Made by a program: the position numbers and the translations under genes. Under the pieces are notes generated by a model. The model was given only the letters and a program-made list of their open reading frames with translations. It searched no databases and was not told where the DNA came from. Of a DNA stretch of 5,169 nt, positions 1 to 5,169 are shown piece by piece. Source of the DNA: JALXCG01 sp026991065 [NCBI: Gemmatimonadota bacterium] (lineage in GTDB: Bacteria > GCA-2686955); the NCBI GenBank assembly GCA_026991065.1, contig JALXCG010000544.1:1-5169 (forward strand). The letters are read 5' to 3'. The stretch's first letter is position 1; each line of letters starts with the position of its first letter.

Positions 1-113
1 GGATGGGTGCACCAAAAAAAGGAGGTAGGGGAATCGGGGTCCGCACTCGGCTGTGGATGCGAAGCTTGGCAAGAGGGGTGACCGGTTGTGGGAATGGGTG
101 CGCGCAAAGCGTC

Positions 114-132
114 GTGCGCACGCGGTGCGCGC
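114..132 (+). repeat. Perfect GC-rich inverted repeat (hairpin) within the GTGCGC cluster
   Basis: GCGCAC (116-121) and GTGCGC (125-130) are exact reverse complements around a three-base GCG loop. The stem extends to 114/132 with one G-T wobble (115/131), giving eight pairs. There is no T-run on either side, so it is not an intrinsic terminator. It lies upstream of the predicted transcription start, so it more likely reflects a DNA-level palindromic protein site than an RNA structure of the YD-repeat transcript. Confidence 0.4.
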
Positions 133-182
133 TTCCGGCGCGGCGTGTTGCAGGTGGAGCGGTGGGCACTGATGTGACCACG

Positions 183-195
183 TATCAACGGGGTG
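183..195 (+). promoter_or_regulatory. Possible IHF-type bending site
   Basis: TATCAACGGGGTG matches WATCAA-N4-TTR with one mismatch (G for the first T of TTR). It lies between the GTGCGC pairs and the sigma-54 promoter. Known: IHF often bends the DNA between enhancer and promoter at sigma-54 genes. The motif is short and degenerate, the surroundings lack the usual A/T-rich flank, and not all Gram-negative lineages have IHF, so the call is weak. Confidence 0.2.
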
Positions 196-398
196 GGGTC
201 GTCGCGGAGACGGCAACGGGCTGGTGCGCCACATGGCGGGACAGTTTGTGCGGCGGATTCGTGCGCCGATCGTGCGCAGCGCAGGGGGCGCGGGGATCTT
301 CAAAGTTGCAGGTGAACGGCTTCTGCTGCAGGTGTTGGGTCGTGAATAGCCGTTGGGAGAGACAGGATTGCGGCATCGGTCCGAGACTTCTTGGAAAT

Positions 399-416
399 CT
401 GGCACGCGGATTGCTT
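399..416 (+). promoter_or_regulatory. Sigma-54 (RpoN) -24/-12 promoter of the YD-repeat gene
   Basis: The bases CTGGCACGCGGATTGCTT match the sigma-54 consensus YTGGCACG-N4-TTGCW at every specified position. The invariant GG (401-402) and GC (413-414) are separated by exactly 10 bases. Flanking bases also fit (A-rich just upstream, T at 418). Taking C414 as -12, transcription would start near 426, giving a leader of about 56 bases to ATG 482. Known: sigma-54 polymerase needs an ATP-hydrolysing activator bound upstream, so the gene is probably off until a specific signal arrives. The orientation and distance point to the YD-repeat gene as the target. I see no comparable sigma-70 promoter in this stretch. 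Confidence 0.82.
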
Positions 417-467
417 GTGAGGAAAGCGCTCGCCCCCCAACAATCGGCTTTCAACTCCACCGCATCT

Positions 468-471
468 GGAG
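468..471 (+). promoter_or_regulatory. Ribosome binding site for ATG 482
   Basis: GGAG lies 10 bases before ATG 482, slightly long but workable spacing. A second GGAG (491-494) lies 8 bases before the in-frame ATG 503, which is a better distance. Both starts keep the signal peptide intact. I chose 482 as the longer form; 503 is a real alternative. Confidence 0.5.
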
Positions 472-481
472 CCCCGCAACC

Positions 482-607
482 ATGAAGACTGGAGCAACCA
501 GCATGAATCCGGCGACTCTCCGGCATACCGAGCCTTGTTTCGCACTCGCTAAGTTCTTGAGGGTTTTTCTACTCCTCCTGCTTTGGGGTGTGCCCCGCGC
601 CCATGCA
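482..607 (+). other. Sec signal peptide coding segment of the YD-repeat protein
   Basis: Counted from ATG 482, the first 42 residues have a long N-region with Arg14, Lys24 and Arg27. A hydrophobic core FLRVFLLLLLWGV (25-37) follows, and then a polar PRAHA ending in an A-x-A signal peptidase I site. Predicted cleavage is after Ala42 (GCA 605-607), leaving TIPEFNPADYV as the mature N-terminus. There is no cysteine directly after the cleavage point, so this is not a lipoprotein box. The N-region is long; starting at the internal ATG 503 would shorten the peptide to a more usual 35 residues. This signal sends the protein through Sec, unlike type VI-delivered Rhs proteins, which lack one. Confidence 0.82.
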
Positions 608-3600
608 ACCATTCCGGAGTTTAACCCGGCTGATTACGTGTTCGGCCCCTCTTCCTTTAACGAGCGCGGCTATGAGCGCAGCGCGAAAGTGAATCTGGCC
701 ACCGATCGGGAGAGGGTTCAACCTTTCAATGGGAATCTGAGCTTCACCCAGCCATTATTCGAGCTTCCTTTGCGCGATGGGTTCACTCTGCCGATTGTTT
801 TGACCTACAACGGCAGCGTTGTTTATCGGTCACGGGTAGCGCGAAAGAGGATTGGTGCGCCAACTGTTACTACCAGCGCGCCGGCGTGGATCCTGGGCGT
901 GGGAGGCTATGCGGCTCACACCTGGAATTATGAAACCCGCCTGGTTTGCGATTGGGATGGGCGGCACGAGGATTCCGATCCGGATGAGTTGGTATTTCTG
1001 GTGGATGGCTGGGATGCGGAGTGGAGCGACTGGACTTCCGGTCGGAGTCTTGGGGAGTTTCGCTTCTTGCGCGCCGAGGGCAGTCTGTTGACCATGGTTG
1101 CCGGCTTCGCCATGGCTCCAATGCCGGGTCCTCGTGAACACGAAGGGTTCAAATTGTTGCCGGCCAACCGCGGGATCTACAGCAAGGCGTGGGCGCCGCC
1201 GGTGCCCTCTGGATCGCCTACCTATCTCGACGAGGCTTACCACCGCGATCTGGTGATTCACGAAGCGAATGGAGTCGAGACCCACTTCGTGGAAAAGGTG
1301 CCGGCTTGGGAAGAGATCGGCCGGTTACGTTTTTCAGATGGCTTGGACGGGGAACGCTTCCCCATTGCGCCGCTACTCGACCGGATCGTGTTTCCAACCG
1401 GGGAGACGGTTTATCTGGAGTATGAGGAGCGATACTTCGGGCGTCCGGTTCTGTGCGAGATCAACATTCCCAGTGTGGGGGTGCACTACTTTGTTTCGGT
1501 CTCCGAGAATCACACTTTCAGCGGGGTGGTGGAGAACACTTGCGATTTTACTTTCAACTCTCACGGGCGCCCGGTACCGGTGCAGGCGTCGCGAGTGGAG
1601 CGGGCGCGTTGGAGTTTTGAACTGGACCACGATGCGCAGCGCCTGCCGCGCTATGCGGTCACCTCCATTCGCAATCCGGAAGGTGACGAGACCGCTTTTT
1701 TCTACGAGAACTACGATCGCCGCACCAGGGCGAATCTGGTATACAATGCAGAGTATATGGAGGTCGGGTGCCGGCGGATCGCGCGCATCGACTACGCCAC
1801 GGGTGGAGCGAGCGAGTATGCCTATCTGGATCCGACCGATGAGACAGGGAATCCATTTGTTTTCGATGTCCAGCTTTCGCAAACAAACGACAAAGTCGTT
1901 GTCAGCGCGTCGGAGAGCTACCGTGTCACCGGTCGCGAGCCTCACAGTACGACGATGGTGCGGCAGCGCCGGGTCTACTCCCACGCCGGCGGCGGCAGCG
2001 GTCGCCTGCTGCACGCCGAGGACTATGCCTACGACGGCGCGGGGACGCGGAATGACGGCAAGTTCAACGAAAACAGCGCCGACAACCGATTCTATACGAC
2101 GATCCAATACTCGCCCGGAGAGATGGACTCCTCGCCGGGCAGACGCGTGCGCTACCTGTTTCAGCAGATGCAGTTCGATCGTCATTACGTGCGTGACGAT
2201 CGCGTGGTGCTGCAGGATGACTGGCCCTGGGACATCAAACTGATTGGTCAGCGCGAGTATGACGACATCAGCAGCGATGGAGTTCAGGATCGACTGACGC
2301 TGCACCATTTTGCCCCGCGTTTTCTGGAGCGCACCGCCACGGTTGTGGGGTTCACCCCCCGCAGTACCGAAAATAGCTGGCGTTTCACCGCGGCGGACCC
2401 GCGGGACTCCACGGCTTGGAGTTACGAGTGGGCGGACGTCGCCGCGGATCCGGATACGCTGAATCTGCACTGCGTGGTGGAGGTCGCCGCCAGCGGCGCA
2501 CGTACTGCACGCACTTTCAGCAGCGGCTACCTGGACATCCCGGAGGCTTCAGGTCAAGAGGAGCCCGGTTCGTGCCCGACCTATCGCCCGCAACTGTTGA
2601 TCGAGACAGCAACGCGGGATCCTGAGGGAGCGTTGCTCGCGTTGCAGAAGCGCTTCTATTACAGCAACCCCGCGGATCCCTATTTTCTCGGTCTGCAGCG
2701 GGTCCGGGATTACGCTTCACCGGTCGATTTTTCCGAGCGGACTTTTGCCTATGCCGCTCCGGGCCTGATATCCGTCATCACCGACGGTAATGGCAACACC
2801 ACGGAGTTCGGCTACGAAGCGCAGGGGATGCGCCGCCGGATCGTCACCACAGCCGGCGAGGATTATGACCGCGGCTGGGCGGTTGTCGCCGATTCCCGTT
2901 TCCCCACGACGGTGAGTCGGCAGAACAGCGCAGGTGAAACGCTCACCTGGTCGTTCGAATACAACCATGCCGGGCAGGTGGTTGCGCAGACCGATCCCAA
3001 TGGGCTCTATTCGGAAGCTGTTTACGACAGCCTCGGCCGTGTGCTCCAGGTCGCACTTCCGGGAGATTTCGATCTCTACGGGGACGTGGAGGCGCCAACC
3101 TATATCTATGATTACACCCCCACACTCACCTCCCTGGCGCAGTACCCGGATGGTGGCGAGCCCCTGATCAGTGAGTGGGAATTCGATGGGATCGGGCGCA
3201 ATGATGTCGAGCGGCAGATCGGTCGCGACGGCACTGTGGTCACCAGCTCGACCCGGCGATTTGATTGGGCCGGCCGGATCGTTCGGGAGACCGACGCCGA
3301 CGGGGTCTGGACCCGAACCGATTACGACAACTGGGGCCGCGTGACAGCAGTTCATTCACCCGACCGGAATGGTGGAGACGGTGATCTGGTTCAGCACTCC
3401 TATTGGTATATGCAGAGCATTCCTCTGGTCGGCGGCGAGTTTTCGCTCTGGGCGCCGACCTGCTATCTGCAGGAGCGTGTGACCGATGAAGTTGGCAATC
3501 AGACGCTGCGCTACACCGATTTGCGCAACACCCTTTGGGCGGAGTCGGTCCCGGATATGGGGACGACTTGGTACGATTGTGATTACCTGGGGCGCAGAAT

Positions 3601-5169
3601 CGGGATTGTGACTCCGGCCGGGCGCGTTACGACTTTTGCCTACGATTTCCGGGGGCGGGTGACTGCCACATCGCGTCCCGACTGGGGTGCGGGCGCGGTC
3701 ATGCTGCCTGTTCTGGCTGATACCCGGATCGATCCAACCCACGGCTTCGAGAGCAGTGTGGTACTGCGGCGAGGCAGCGTGTCGGAGGAGTGTGACATCA
3801 AGCCGTCTCCCTGGCCCTGTGAACCATTTGCCGGAGCCGGTGACGAATACCACTGGTATCTGCCGGAACCGATCGACGACGGCTACTTGCTCTTTGATGG
3901 TTCGTCGCTGCCGCCGAAAGAGGAGCTGGAGGAGTTTCAGATCCGGGCGACGTTGGATCTCGGCGTGGTCGCGGCCGGGGGCGCGGAAGAGACCGGGAGC
4001 ACGCTGATCCGTTTTCGCGGCTATCTGAGTGATTGGCGGGAGGGGGAGATGTGGGAGCAGGCGCCGGAACTGCTGCCCGCCAATGAGCCGTGGCAGGAGA
4101 TTCAGGAACCGGAGGGCGTCTACGATCTCTCCAATCTGGTTGCCGACCTGATCCAGGTGCGGGGCGACCGCACTCCCGGCATTTTTGTGGAGATCATGTC
4201 GGATCAGGCCGATCCGGTGCCGGTTTCCTATATCTTCGCGGCGGGGCAGGCTTCGCTGGAGATCGAGCTGCTCTCCGTGACCGGATCGCACAACGAGCTT
4301 CGCAATTGGTACGACAACAACGGCAACCTGATCTTCAGCCAGGATCCGGCCCTGGCCGCGGGTGTTGACGGTAACCATTTTCTCTACCGCCTGTACGATC
4401 CGCTGGATCGGCTGACCGAGATCGGCCGGCTGCATTGGGATGGCGCGGATCCCAGCGGACTCTCTCCCGATGAGCATCCGGATCTGTTTGTTCCGTTGTA
4501 TGTTCATGAGTACGATACGGCGATCTGGGGCAAGGGGCTGCTGAGCGAGAGCTACAGCGATGACGGGGTTTGGAGTGAGCGGCTGGAGTACGATCCGCGC
4601 GGGCGGGTGGCGGCGCGCACGGTGTCGATTCAGTACCAGCAGGTGGATCTGCGCGACAAGCGCATCGCTTACCGCTACGACAAGCTGGACCATCCACTGC
4701 AACTCACCTGGCCGGAGTTTCCGGACTCCAGGCGGCAGGCGGTGACCTACGGTTACGACGAGCTGTTGCGCCTGGCGGATGTGGGTGTTTCGGCGAGCGA
4801 TGGGGCGTATGCCTATCCCGATTTCTATGCCCACTACACTTTCAGCGCTGCCGGGCGGGTTACTCGTCTGGACAAGGGCAATTACGGGGGCTGGCCGGCG
4901 CAGACCCTGGACTACGTGCACAACCCGCGCGGTTTGGTTCGGTCGATCGGCGCCCCGGTCGCCGGCGACCCCGGCCGGGATTTCTATGAATCGCTCGACT
5001 ACTACGGTGGCGGAAGCCACAGCAACGGTCGGGTAGTGGGATCACGGGTGGAGGTCAGTGCCGCGGATGGAAGCGGCGGCGCGCCGCACCAACTCGATCT
5101 GAGCTATGCCTACGACGGTCGCAATCGGCTCACCCACGCCGAGGGGCTTTTTGACGACCAGGCCCTGGA
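482..5169 (+). CDS. Secreted RHS/YD-repeat giant protein with an inserted DNRLRE-like domain (5' part; runs off the right edge)
   Basis: Seen: one frame stays open from ATG 482 to the window end (1562 complete codons plus two bases, no stop); the nearest upstream in-frame stop is TAG 347-349. Residues 1-42 are a Sec signal peptide. Residues about 65-145 resemble the RHS N-terminal shell segment, with FNGNLSF, TYNG (108-111) and AWILGVGGY. Residues about 400-820 contain spaced RHS-like units (NPEGDETAFFY, DGNGNTTEFGY). Clear YD repeats have tyrosine or phenylalanine anchors at 827, 927, 948, 1035, 1054, 1277, 1305, 1370, 1399, 1425, 1454, 1478 and 1544, typically Y-D-x-x-G-R-V. A module of about 190 residues interrupts them at 1075-1264. 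Known: YD/RHS proteins form large hollow beta shells that often enclose a C-terminal toxin or act as surface and adhesion proteins. Inferred: exported by Sec to the periplasm or cell surface and expressed from the sigma-54 promoter at 399-416. No PAAR or type VI adaptor domain is seen at the N-terminus. The core-closing motif and C-terminal tip are outside the window, so toxin, adhesin or structural roles remain open. The family call is firm; the function is not. Confidence 0.93.
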   Translation, partial: MKTGATSMNPATLRHTEPCFALAKFLRVFLLLLLWGVPRAHATIPEFNPADYVFGPSSFNERGYERSAKVNLATDRERVQPFNGNLSFTQPLFELPLRDGFTLPIVLTYNGSVVYRSRVARKRIGAPTVTTSAPAWILGVGGYAAHTWNYETRLVCDWDGRHEDSDPDELVFLVDGWDAEWSDWTSGRSLGEFRFLRAEGSLLTMVAGFAMAPMPGPREHEGFKLLPANRGIYSKAWAPPVPSGSPTYLDEAYHRDLVIHEANGVETHFVEKVPAWEEIGRLRFSDGLDGERFPIAPLLDRIVFPTGETVYLEYEERYFGRPVLCEINIPSVGVHYFVSVSENHTFSGVVENTCDFTFNSHGRPVPVQASRVERARWSFELDHDAQRLPRYAVTSIRNPEGDETAFFYENYDRRTRANLVYNAEYMEVGCRRIARIDYATGGASEYAYLDPTDETGNPFVFDVQLSQTNDKVVVSASESYRVTGREPHSTTMVRQRRVYSHAGGGSGRLLHAEDYAYDGAGTRNDGKFNENSADNRFYTTIQYSPGEMDSSPGRRVRYLFQQMQFDRHYVRDDRVVLQDDWPWDIKLIGQREYDDISSDGVQDRLTLHHFAPRFLERTATVVGFTPRSTENSWRFTAADPRDSTAWSYEWADVAADPDTLNLHCVVEVAASGARTARTFSSGYLDIPEASGQEEPGSCPTYRPQLLIETATRDPEGALLALQKRFYYSNPADPYFLGLQRVRDYASPVDFSERTFAYAAPGLISVITDGNGNTTEFGYEAQGMRRRIVTTAGEDYDRGWAVVADSRFPTTVSRQNSAGETLTWSFEYNHAGQVVAQTDPNGLYSEAVYDSLGRVLQVALPGDFDLYGDVEAPTYIYDYTPTLTSLAQYPDGGEPLISEWEFDGIGRNDVERQIGRDGTVVTSSTRRFDWAGRIVRETDADGVWTRTDYDNWGRVTAVHSPDRNGGDGDLVQHSYWYMQSIPLVGGEFSLWAPTCYLQERVTDEVGNQTLRYTDLRNTLWAESVPDMGTTWYDCDYLGRRIGIVTPAGRVTTFAYDFRGRVTATSRPDWGAGAVMLPVLADTRIDPTHGFESSVVLRRGSVSEECDIKPSPWPCEPFAGAGDEYHWYLPEPIDDGYLLFDGSSLPPKEELEEFQIRATLDLGVVAAGGAEETGSTLIRFRGYLSDWREGEMWEQAPELLPANEPWQEIQEPEGVYDLSNLVADLIQVRGDRTPGIFVEIMSDQADPVPVSYIFAAGQASLEIELLSVTGSHNELRNWYDNNGNLIFSQDPALAAGVDGNHFLYRLYDPLDRLTEIGRLHWDGADPSGLSPDEHPDLFVPLYVHEYDTAIWGKGLLSESYSDDGVWSERLEYDPRGRVAARTVSIQYQQVDLRDKRIAYRYDKLDHPLQLTWPEFPDSRRQAVTYGYDELLRLADVGVSASDGAYAYPDFYAHYTFSAAGRVTRLDKGNYGGWPAQTLDYVHNPRGLVRSIGAPVAGDPGRDFYESLDYYGGGSHSNGRVVGSRVEVSAADGSGGAPHQLDLSYAYDGRNRLTHAEGLFDDQAL
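491..494 (+). promoter_or_regulatory. Alternative ribosome binding site for in-frame ATG 503
   Basis: GGAG lies 8 bases before ATG 503 (Met8 of the long form), a near-ideal spacing. Starting here gives MNPATLRHTEP and a 35-residue signal peptide, closer to typical length. The block CTGGAGC ... AACC ... ATGAA occurs around both starts (466-486 and 489-507), so the two look like a duplicated initiation region. Confidence 0.4.
2948..3682 (+). repeat. First YD-repeat block (residues about 823-1067)
   Basis: Degenerate protein-level repeats of about 20 residues follow the pattern aromatic-x-Y/F-D-x-x-G-R-hydrophobic, then a turn such as TDPNG or TDADG. Examples are FEYNHAGQVVAQTDPNG, VYDSLGRV, FDGIGR, FDWAGRIVRETDADG, DYDNWGRVTAV, DYLGRRIGIVTPAGR and AYDFRGRVTA. 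They build the spiral beta-shell typical of RHS proteins. The repeats are diverged at DNA level, so this is ancient protein repetition and not a recent DNA tandem array. Confidence 0.88.
3704..4273 (+). other. DNRLRE/disaggregatase-related-like beta-sandwich domain inserted between YD blocks
   Basis: Residues about 1075-1264 have no YD pattern. They begin PVLADTRIDP, followed by VVLRRGS and YLLFDGSSLPP (about 1135-1145), which leads into IRATLDL. After RFRGYLSDW come VYDLSNLVADLIQ (1213-1225), GIFVEIMSDQ and finally ASLEIELL. This order (ADTxI opening; LxF then a polar-P turn before a paired strand; a DLSxLV segment; a final LEIxL strand) resembles the DNRLRE/CBM96-like domains found in surface and YD-repeat proteins. 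Known: such modules are beta-sandwiches suspected of binding carbohydrate or cell-surface material. The match is by pattern only, without an alignment. Confidence 0.55.
4307..5169 (+). repeat. Second YD-repeat block (residues about 1276-1562, continuing past the window)
   Basis: After the inserted domain the pattern resumes with WYDNNGNLIF, LYDPLDRLTEIG, EYDPRGRVAAR, RYDKLDHPLQL, GYDELLRLADV, FSAAGRVTRLD, VHNPRGLV and AYDGRNRLTHAEG. Spacing is about 20-65 residues, longer where loops intervene. The block is still in progress at the right edge, so the RHS core end with its DPxG-type motif has not been reached. The segment is unusually G+C-rich by eye (about 65% across 4561-4800). Confidence 0.85.

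Larger units (their letters stand above)
98..277 (+). promoter_or_regulatory. Cluster of six GTGCGC boxes, candidate upstream activator sites
   Basis: GTGCGC occurs at 98, 114, 125, 224, 261 and 272. Two copies are extended to the nine-base GGTGCGCGC (97-105 and 124-132), and one is the full palindrome GTGCGCAC (114-121). Two tandem pairs (114/125 and 261/272) each have 11-base spacing, about one helical turn. Relative to the predicted start at 426 the cluster spans about -328 to -149, a range in which enhancer-binding activators of sigma-54 promoters can bind. Only two same-strand copies were noticed by eye in the 4.7-kb gene. That it binds a regulator is inference; G+C-rich simple sequence could explain part of it. 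Confidence 0.35.
1..398. other. Upstream non-coding region, no convincing gene
   Basis: I see no supportable gene here. The open frames on both strands translate to proteins rich in Cys, Arg, Gly and Trp, without recognisable motifs, as expected of random GC-rich DNA. The stretch is marked by repeated GTGCGC boxes (98-277), a palindromic GGTGCACC (6-13), and an AAGGAGGT (19-26) with no start codon at a useful distance. No tRNA, rRNA, intrinsic terminator, insertion-sequence end or CRISPR repeat is visible. The most economical reading is a long regulatory region for the gene at 482; the end of the preceding gene must lie to the left of the window. Confidence 0.6.

Noticed and set aside
6-13. 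Palindrome GGTGCACC resembling an NtrC half-site pair
   Set aside because: The NtrC consensus needs two half-sites separated by about five bases. Here they are fused, and the site is over 400 bases from the promoter.
19-26. AAGGAGGT, a perfect Shine-Dalgarno sequence
   Set aside because: No ATG, GTG or TTG lies within a useful distance downstream, and the following frame is not gene-like.
114-132. Strong hairpin considered as a terminator of an upstream gene
   Set aside because: No U-run follows on either strand.
350-481. In-frame upstream TTG codons (353, 368) as alternative starts extending the gene
   Set aside because: They lie upstream of the predicted transcription start at about 426 and would bury the signal peptide behind more than 35 extra residues.
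3-485. A 160-codon + strand frame ending at TGA 483-485, which overlaps ATG 482 as ATGA and could suggest a translationally coupled upstream gene
   Set aside because: The product is rich in Cys, Arg, Gly and Trp with no recognisable motif, and the sigma-54 promoter lies inside it. The ATGA overlap is most likely chance.
185-545. Two overlapping minus-strand frames (185-526 and 300-545) in the upstream region
   Set aside because: Low-quality composition, no ribosome site or motif, and both run across the start of the real gene and its promoter.
1269-2243. A 324-codon + strand frame overlapping the gene in another phase
   Set aside because: Its product is rich in Arg, Ser, Thr and Trp without motifs, while the overlapping frame from 482 has clear RHS features throughout.
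830-5020. Series of minus-strand frames (830-1285, 1373-2470, 2717-3355, 3356-5020)
   Set aside because: All sit in exact antisense codon register with the YD-repeat gene and are broken only where the sense strand uses TTA, CTA or TCA. The translated proteins show no domain signature.
1-5169. CRISPR arrays, tRNA/rRNA genes, insertion sequences
   Set aside because: No regularly spaced identical DNA repeats, tRNA-like cloverleaf, rRNA motif or terminal inverted repeats with a transposase were seen. The YD repeats are protein-level and diverged in DNA.

Overview
The window looks like GC-rich Gram-negative bacterial DNA: by eye about 60-65% G+C over much of it, and nearer 55% at the start of the gene. 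It holds one very large protein gene on the + strand, reading unbroken from ATG 482 off the right edge (1562 complete codons, no stop seen), behind a 481-base 5' region in which I see no convincing gene. The phylum cannot be fixed from the sequence. A Sec-secreted YD-repeat giant behind a sigma-54 promoter would fit several environmental Gram-negative lineages (for example Verrucomicrobiota/PVC or Deltaproteobacteria-like groups), but this is a guess.

Region 1-481 is G/T/C-rich, with poor-quality reading frames. It carries a near-perfect sigma-54 (RpoN) -24/-12 promoter at 399-416 (TGGCACG-N4-TTGCT, with GG and GC exactly 10 bases apart). Its predicted start is near 426, leaving a leader of about 56 bases. 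Further upstream, six copies of GTGCGC lie between 98 and 277, including two tandem pairs with 11-base spacing. This is a position where an activator of sigma-54 polymerase could bind. A one-mismatch IHF-like site lies among them at 183-195. The promoter call is strong; the activator and IHF calls are speculative.

Region 482-5169 encodes a secreted RHS/YD-repeat protein. In order it has a Sec signal peptide (cleavage after AHA, residue 42), an RHS-type N-terminal shell segment ending in the TYNG...W.LG signature, a long beta-rich middle, and a first clear block of YD repeats (about residues 823-1070). An inserted domain of about 190 residues follows (about 1075-1264), resembling DNRLRE/disaggregatase-related beta-sandwich modules. 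A second YD block (about 1276-1562) then runs to the window edge. The usual RHS core end (DPxG-type autocleavage motif) and any variable C-terminal tip, toxin or sorting signal lie outside the window.

Taken together, this is a surface or exported YD-repeat shell protein whose expression probably needs RpoN plus a dedicated activator. Whether it is a polymorphic toxin, an adhesin or a structural exterior protein cannot be decided without the missing 3' end and its neighbours.
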